Source: Cryptomeria japonica | Lineage: Eukaryota > Streptophyta > Pinopsida > Cupressales > Cupressaceae | Assembly (NCBI RefSeq): GCF_030272615.1 | Contig: NC_081409.1 | Span: 614,280,755 to 614,344,754 of the forward strand | Reading direction: 5' to 3' | DNA: 64,000 nucleotides | Shown: piece after piece, positions 57,216 to 64,000 of the stretch | How positions within the stretch are numbered: position 1 is the stretch's first letter | How the letters are laid out: the number at the start of each line of letters is the position of its first letter | The notes under the pieces: generated by a model | The model's database searches: none | What the model saw: only the letters and a program-made list of their open reading frames with translations | What the model was told of the DNA's origin: nothing | Made by a program: the position numbers and the translations under genes

Positions 57216-59065
57216 AGCTAGACACAGTGACCTGGAGGGGTTTTACAACATTTTAAGGACAAGAATAAAAGGAGGTCTATTTCCTCATGAGCACAACTTT
57301 CCTGAGGAGATAATTAGAAATGAGTTTGATTCCATGACTCAAGATTGGAGAAAAGAGAAATGGATAATTTTCAGGAAGTTATGGGCTACAATTCAGAAAA
57401 TAGATCCAAGCTACAATCCAACAAAAGATTTTACTCCATTTTGTGTTAAAGTCAATTTTTTTATGAACAATTTTGATGAATCAACTCTTGCATTGAAGGA
57501 GAAGAAGTCCAAACTTGAAGAGGTTCATGACCAACAAGTTGAAAGAAGAGATGTACATTGTCCAACACCCATCACAGTGGAGGAATCTATTTTGATTCAT
57601 CAAAAGAGGATGCAATAGTCATGCTCATGATCTCCTCTACCTCAAAGAACATATGGCCTGATAGAAAAGAGACCTATTTTTGAGTCTTCTCAAAAGAGAG
57701 CAAGAGAAGAAACAAGTGGTGAAGAAGAGATCAGCAATGACATTGGAGGATTAGTGAGGAGAAAAGGTAAAAGGGTAGTGAAGACAAATCCTTCCCCAAA
57801 GGTTCAAATCAAGCCATTTAAAGGAGTCAAGATCATTGATCTTGAAGATTCAGATAGAAGTCCTTCACCACCACCCATGCCCTTTTCACCTTTAAGGCAG
57901 GATGAAGAACAAATTGAGGAAGATATTCTTGTAGCAACAAGTGCAAAGATGCAAATTGATATTCCACCTTTGGCCCCTATTTTGGAGTTGGACCTTACTC
58001 CTTTGGATATTCAGGGTAGAGCTTTTAGGGATGCAAGGAAGGAGGCATGTAATAAGTTTCTTGAGGATGATACTTTTATGAGAAGCCCAACCTTTTTGCA
58101 ATTATTGTGGAAGATAAAAATTTAAGAATTTAAATAGAGAACTAATGAGAAAAAATCTTAGAGGCTAGATAGGTCTGAACATGAGAATTGGGAAGAAGTT
58201 AAGAGTGAGATGATGGAAGAGTTCAAGAGAATCACTATAGATGAGGGCAAGATGATTGTAAGCCAGGCTGGAGTTCTAATTTTACTAGAATTGGATATAG
58301 CAGATGCAATGACCTTTGATGCAATTATGAAATCAAAGGGCCATCAATTCAGTTTAGAGGAGGAATTAAGGTTGACATTGAAAGGATCAGATTTTGTAGA
58401 TGATTATGCAACCTTGGCAATATGGGCATTAGAGGAAGGACCTAGAAAGCCTAATATTAGTGACATAAATACCAACTTAAGGGGAGGCCTTATTGTAAAG
58501 AGAGCATATGACACATAAAGTGTGGAGGCTACAAAGTTGAATGTTGATGTCACTAAATTGACTCATGAAACTTCAAAGAGAGAAGCCTTGGAAAAGGCAA
58601 AGTTAATGAGAAAATTTGACAAGATTTTTAATGATTACAATCCAAATCAACTGAGCAGTGTAGAGTTGCAAATTAGAGTGGAACTCCTTGATAAAGGACA
58701 GTTAAAAGTCTCCTCTTCTACACTTATAGGGACATATGCGCCATCAACATCTAGGTCATCACCTATTATCCATGAAGAAGAAGCAGTTCAACCTGACATC
58801 AATGTTGATATCCCCAACATATCATTGGTCCCATATTATGATGATGAGTCCAAAGCCACTAGATCTACTAATCCAACTCAATCTTAGCTCTTGGAGAAGA
58901 TTATTGAATTAGAAAATAAGTTCAAGGAATCAGAGGATCAATCAACCTAGCAACAAAAGGAGATATTTGGCTTAGTGCTAACTCATTTAAATGAAAAGTT
59001 TGATAGTAGACTTAACAACATTCATGCCTTGTATTCTTTATTATTTAATGCTATTCATGATGGTA
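57216..59065 (+). pseudogene. ORFX copy 3, C-terminal part
   Basis: Coding resumes after M7 with the segment matching the region around 21560 of copy 1 (LFPHEHNFPEEIIRNEFDSM against LPEDLIRNEFN). It continues with KEKKSKLEEVHDQ, a Ser/Pro-rich part, an EGKMIVSQAGVLILLELDIA block (copy 1 has GRKMIAEAGVLIL) and a helical C-terminal region (NEKFDSRLNNIHALYSLLFN). Stops are near 57616, 58123, 58159, 58516, 58885 and 58948. M8 begins at about 59066. The second half is less similar to copy 1 than the first. Confidence 0.6.
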
Positions 59066-60429
59066 TGATGAAAGAATAAGTATCCGGTCAACTACTGAGA
59101 CGGGGGGGTAAATCGGTAGATAGAAAAATTGATACAAACTTCACTGGTCTCAAAAATCAATCTCTCAAAGTAAACTTAGACCTAACAATGTAATACCTCT
59201 TTCAAGTTAAAAACTCATAGGATAAACCGATTGACTATTACAACAAATTAATAGTAAACAAATTCTTCATTTCTCAATGCTTCCAATTATCATGACTTAT
59301 GAAAATAGTTAAGTAGTTAAGTAAATTAACCATGAAAACATTACCACAAAAACATTCACCACTTGACACAAATATTTTTGACGTGGAAACCAAAATAGGT
59401 AAAAACCATGGTGAGATGAGACTCACAAGATAACTATCTAAACTCTTCTAAAGTTTTCCCTATTAGGAGCCTAGCCCGTTAAAGCTTTACAAAAAGTCCT
59501 ATTAAGAACCGATCCTATTCGGAATCACCCGTTTAAGGGATTGACTACAAATGCCTTGTTAGAAGCAATACCCTATAAGGAGTAACCTTAGTAGAGGATT
59601 TGAAAATCCAAGCTAATGGATCACCTTGTTAGAGGATTTGATTAACACCAAGCTTGTTAGAGCTTGCTCGGTTAGAGGATTTCAATTCTGCTGTAATTGT
59701 TAGAAAACAACATGAGTTTTTTGATCTATCTAAATAGCACTATACTTGCTTGATTAGATCCATTTCATGCTCATATATACCTTTACTCAAACTGTAGATA
59801 CATCATCCGGTTCGACAACCACACACTCAATTGATCTATGTTCACTCTTTGCCAACTCATTAAACTAAACAACTTCATTGACCTTTTAAACAAATCAATC
59901 AGGTCAGTAACACAACAAAAACCTAATTCTCATACACATTACAAACAAATCGGTTCAAGTATGACCATTGGATTACATAGCAATCTTTGCACATCAATCA
60001 AGAAAACCTTGATCGCTCCTTGATCACCATTTCATCAAACTTAGTAACTCATCACGCACTTTGCATTAGATGCAATACATTTGTTCATTCCCTAGACAAA
60101 AACCGTTACAACAACTCACCAAAATTTCTTGGAATTTTCTTCCTACAATAAACTTACTTGTCATAATCATTACTGCTCATCATCAGATCATAAACCAATA
60201 TAACCAATTCACAAAACTTAATCGGTTAGGGTTTATCAAAAAAAAATAGGTAGGGTTTACCAGTTACATCAATAGATAAGGTTTACACCGGTTACCAGTT
60301 CACTCCACAAATTCTTTCTACCGGTTACAGTAACAATATTACAACAATATCAACAATATCATTACCGGTTAATTGACATCAATGACATCATAACATATCA
60401 TTAATGTAATCTTCATGCAAATGCCAACA
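59066..60429 (-). repeat. 3' LTR of M8 (about 1.36 kb)
   Basis: The right end AATGCCAACA is clear. The left end is probably the TGATGAAAG at 59066, with the block GAGACGGGGGGGTAAATCGG at 59097-59116. It shares 'tgttagagg...' phrases with the M3 LTR (59560-59700) and has the GACGTGGAAACC...GTAAAAACCATGGTGAGA block (about 59380-59412). Confidence 0.75.
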
Positions 60430-60750
60430 ATCTGCCCCTTTGGCATTGATGGCAATACAAAGATCAATACCATTGATTTCTACGTGATTGTGAATACGAA
60501 TCCTGGTTTACATTACCAAGTATTCACCATGCTCTCCATGTCTTCAACTTGTCGCTGGTTCTCCTTCCCATAATCACATAATTCTTCTCCCCCTTTGACA
60601 TCAATGCTAAATTGAAAGTAAAACATGTAATGTCAAATTTCACTATGCATCATCAACAATCTGCAACTTGATGCTCCCCCTATGGAATAAATCCAATTCT
60701 ACACCAATCCTTCTATAAAATTATGCAAGTAGCTCCGGGACTAATGTAAT
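60430..60750 (-). promoter_or_regulatory. PPT and 3' untranslated region of M8
   Basis: The reverse strand has GCCAAAGGGGCAGAT at the LTR edge; the G-run is interrupted by one C. Another AAAGGGGGAGAAG tract is near 60585 and a GGGGGAGC near 60677. Confidence 0.65.
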
Positions 60751-63700
60751 CTACATCATACTTAACTGACTTCTAAGATACTCAAAAGTAGTCTTAGGGA
60801 GAGGTTTAGTAAAAATATCTACAAGCTGCTCCTTGGTAGAAACATGCTCCAAGATCACATCTTTACTCTGTACTTTTTCCCTCAAGAAATGATACTTAAA
60901 TTCAATATGCTTGGTTCGTGCGTGCAAAACAGGGTTCTTGGAAATATTTATGGCACATGTATTATCACATAAAATCTTTATACGTTCTGAAATCTTCATC
61001 TTAAAATCTTCCAAAATGTGCCTCATCCATATAGCCTATGTACAATTCATGTAAGCTACAACATACTCAGCTTCAGCAGTAGATTGTGAAGTACAACTCT
61101 GCTTCTTACTACTCCATGAAACAAGTCTTCCTCCAAGAAAATATGCTCCACCGGTTGTGCTTTTCTGATCATCAACATTTCCTACCCAATTTGCATCTGT
61201 GTACACCTTCAAGTCAAAATTTCCTCCATATGGATACCATAACCCATAATCAGCAGTACCTTTCAAATATCTAAAAATTCTTTTGGTTGCTATCAGATGT
61301 GTTTCCTTAGGATTCTTCTGGAATCTAGCAACTATGCCAACTACATGAGCTATGTCCGGTCTATTGTGAACAACATAGTGCAATTTTCTAATCATAGACC
61401 TGTATTCCTTCTCATCAACAGATTTGGACTCATCTTCTTTAGACAAGTTACAACCTGTAACCATAGGTGTCCCAACTAGTTTACAGTCACTCATGCCAAA
61501 TGTCTTCAAGATCTCTTTCACATACTTAGATTGTGTGATGAAAATACCTTTCTTCATTTGTTGTATTTGCAAGCCTATGAAATTTTTTATTTCTCCCACT
61601 AAAAACATTTCAAACTCATTTTTCATTTCATCTACAAAACTATTTCTCATGTCATCATTACCTCCAAATATAATATCATCAACAAATACTTCACTCACTA
61701 GTATTTTATCTCCTTCAGATTTGGGATAAATGTTACTATCATCATTGGTTCTCAGAAAGCCTATCTTCATCAGATGTGTATGAAGCCTTTCATACCATGC
61801 TCTCGGTGCCAACTTTAATCCATGTAAAGCTTTATGCAATCTACATACCATGTCTTTCTTATCAGTCAAAGCATAACCATCTGGTTGCTCAATGTATACT
61901 TCTTCTTCTAGTATCCCATTAAAAAATGCAGACTTAACATCCATCTGGTATACCTTAAAATTATTGTGTGTTGCAAATGCAAGTAAAGTCCTGACACCTT
62001 CCAGTCTTTCCACTAGTGCAAAAGTCTCACCATAGTCTTCTCCTTCCTCTTGTGCATAACCTTTGCAAACCAACCTAGCTTTGTTGTGAACTACAACACC
62101 ATATTCTTTCAACTTGTTCCTAAATACCCACTTAGTACCTATCACATTTTTATTTACCGGCCGGGGTACTAGGGTCCATGTGTTGTTCTTTTCAATTTGA
62201 TCTAATTCCTCCTCCATTACTTTAAGCCAATGATCATCACCAAATGCTTCCTTAGCAATTCTTGGTTCAATAGTGGAGATCATGCAAGAACTCTCTTTGA
62301 TTCTTCTTCTAGTTAGTACTCCAACATCCTTATCCCCAATAATTTGTTCAGGATTGTGATTCAGTCTCACATATCTTGGAATAACATGATCATTATCTTT
62401 AGGTTCAACTTCTTCATTATCATCATCTTCTTCTAAATTTATCTATTCCGATTGAACTAGTACATCAATATTTGCTTTGTCGGTTTTAGATTTCATAGTT
62501 TCTGGTTCCAAAAACAAAATGCAAGGATCTTCATCCTTTTTCTCTGAACTAGTTTCCTTTGAGACTTCAAGATTTTCATCCACTTGAACATCAACACTCT
62601 CAATAATTCTCTGTGTCTGATTGTTAAAACACTTGTAGGCCTTACTCTTGGTGGAATAGCCAAGAAATATACCTTCGTCACTTTTAGCCTCAAATTTGCT
62701 AATATAATCACCTCTCTTAATAAAACATTTGCTTCCAAATATTCTGAAATAACTAACATCAGGTGATCTACCATACCAATATTCATAAGGAGTCTTGTCC
62801 TTACCTCTCTTTACTAGAATTTGGTTCATAGTGTAGACAATTGTGCTGACAGCTTCTCTCCAGAGAGTTTTCGCTACACTTGTATCAACATTGTCCTAGC
62901 ATCTTCAACAACTAATCGATTGTTTCTCTTTGTGATACCATTTTGCTATGGTGTCCTTGGTGTAGAAAGATTTCATTTGATACCATTTTCTTCACAATAC
63001 CTAGTGAATTCCTCAGAAGTGAATTCACCACCTTGATCTGTCCTTAGACACTTTATCTTCTTACTGCTCTCTTTCTCAGCTAAGGCCTTGAATGCCTTGA
63101 ACTTACCAAAAGCTTCAATCTTATCCTTCAAGAATGTGACCCACATCATCCTTGAGCAATCATCAGTGAAGATCATAAAATATCTGTCACCTTGAATACT
63201 TTTTGTTCTTATTGGTCCACAAAGATGTGTATGAACCAAATCTAACAAATGTTCCTCTGAAAAGGATTTTCTCTTGAAAGTTGAGGATGTTGTCTTTCCC
63301 AACTGACATTCTTTGCATAGAGAATTAACTGGTTTTTCTAATTGAGGCAAACCTCTCACTATCTTTGAATTACTCACTTTAACAATGTTATCAAAGTTTA
63401 TATGACAAAATCTCCTATGCCAAAGACAACTATCATCTATCTTTGTAATTAAATAGTTGTTGACTTTAGGATTAAAATAAAACAAGTTACCTTTAGTTTG
63501 CTTCTCGGTTGCAATCAGTTCACCTTTATTGCCATAGATTTTACACATACCATTTTTAAACTCCAATGGGTATCCTCTTTCATTGAGTTGTGCCATACTC
63601 AAAACATTATGCTTTAAACCTTCAACCCAGTAGTCATCATCTGCACTACTATTTCCATTAAGAGAAATAGTTCCCTTACCTTTAACCATGCAGGGTGAGT

Positions 63701-63840
63701 CATTACCAAATCTTACAACTCTGGCATCAAATTCCTTCAGAGAAAGAAGTTTGCTCTGATCACCGGTCATGTGATGTGAACAACCACTATCAATGATCCA
63801 ATCATCAGAGTTATCCATCCTGGATACTAATGCCTTCTAG
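60751..63840 (-). pseudogene. Pol of M8: PR - integrase - RT - RNase H (Ty1/copia)
   Basis: The best-kept pol here; RT-RNase H is open for 444 codons (62370-61036). Protease [11 protein letters not shown] lies near 63765-63797. The pre-integrase finger ([15 protein letters not shown] ... CKECQLGK) and core D ([10 protein letters not shown]) and D (RTDQGGEF) are present, but the catalytic Glu position in the QNG block reads as Lys (codon at 62928-62930). Stops lie near 62990, 62949 and 62440. RT has WTLVPRP, YQMDVKSAFFNGILEEEVYI, LHGLKLAPRAWY and FVDDIIFGG (FVDD at 61675-61686). RNase H has YTDANWVGNVDDQKSTTGG, STAEAEYV and, after a stop near 61035, a CDNTCAINISKN block and TKPLP, ending at 60751. 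Confidence 0.9.
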
Positions 63841-64000
63841 TCTGACATCTCTTCTTTAATGGCTACAAACACAATGTCTTCATTAGCATCACCATCAGAT
63901 TCCTCATCAGTGATACCACCATAAATAGAAATAAGACAAACTCTTTTGCCTTTACCCTTGTACTTCTTGAATTTCTCTCGTTTGTGGTCATTATCACCAT
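63841..64000 (-). pseudogene. Gag C-terminal tail of M8 (partial)
   Basis: The reverse strand is open from the window edge with a Lys-rich stretch (HKREKFKKYKGKGKR) and an acidic one (TDEESDGDANED), then reaches a TAG near 63838 just before the protease. This is the segment between the zinc knuckle and PR; the knuckle itself must lie beyond 64000. Confidence 0.65.

Larger units (their letters stand above)
47725..59065 (+). mobile_element. G3: diverged G-type LTR with ORFX, interrupted by M7 and M8
   Basis: It begins TGATAGGACC inside the RT of M6. The stretch ACCTTTTTCCACTTAAG (about 47894) and the layout match the G LTRs, and ORFX begins at 49088. M7 (50430-57210) splits it with a perfect 5 bp duplication, and M8 ends it near 59065. 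No PBS or gag of its own is in the window, so it could be a 5' LTR or a solo LTR. The gene-free lead (47725-49087) contains promoter-like direct repeats. Confidence 0.65.
59066..64000 (-). mobile_element. M8: Ty1/copia element, runs off the window
   Basis: On the reverse strand gag end, PR, INT, RT, RNase H, PPT and 3' LTR are in order; the 5' end is beyond 64000. It interrupts the C-terminal part of ORFX copy 3. The exact LTR start is uncertain by some bases. Confidence 0.85.

Noticed and set aside
1-64000. Host genes, tRNA or rRNA genes
   Set aside because: No cloverleaf, rRNA-like stretch or intron-exon gene could be supported; all coding signals trace to retroelements or their accessory ORFs.

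Overview
This 64 kb window is plant nuclear DNA made almost entirely of nested LTR retrotransposons. I found no host gene, tRNA, rRNA or CRISPR array. The AT-rich composition, stacked old insertions, very long LTRs and mixture of Ty1/copia, Tat/Ogre-like Ty3/gypsy and chromovirus remains fit a giant plant genome. A gymnosperm is my best guess, but that is inference. Nearly every coding sequence is broken, so most genes are called pseudogenes. Boundaries come from TG...CA ends, tRNA-primer sites (PBS), polypurine tracts (PPT), homology breaks and duplicated target sites.

Layout, left to right. (1) 1-4843, + strand: element E1, with a Gag zinc knuckle, no pol, a 1,092-codon accessory ORF (aORF) and a 753 bp LTR. 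(2) 4844-6950, - strand: M1, with a coiled-coil ORF and LTR, cut by E1. (3) 6951-12606, + strand: aORF remnant H, split by LTR A, which is itself split by copia fragment B. (4) 12612-18347, - strand: M3, an LTR plus an aORF amplified into four 1.08 kb tandem units. (5) 18348-37789, + strand: G, a Tat/Ogre-like gypsy array (pol end, LTR, gag-pol, LTR). Its LTRs are about 5.9 kb and each contains a ~1,220-codon ORF (ORFX). (6) 37790-39729, + strand: a chromovirus integrase end with chromodomain and a gene-free tail. (7) 39730-44252, - strand: M5, copia gag plus a 2.5 kb LTR. (8) 44253-47724, - strand: M6, one copia LTR shared by a gag start and a pol end. (9) 47725-59065, + strand: G3, a diverged relative of the G LTR with its own ORFX, split by M7. 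(10) 50430-57210, - strand: M7, a full-length 6.78 kb copia with a perfect 5 bp target duplication. (11) 59066-64000, - strand: M8, a copia running off the window.

The copia elements carry the usual gag-PR-INT-RT-RNaseH order. E1, H and M3 lack visible pol and would have depended on proteins supplied in trans. The main points for follow-up are the ORFX inside giant LTRs, the aORF family at the 3' end of copia-like elements, an archaeal-type RNase H placed before RT in G, and an inverted repeat straddling the PPT/LTR junction with an apparent compensatory base-pair change between families.
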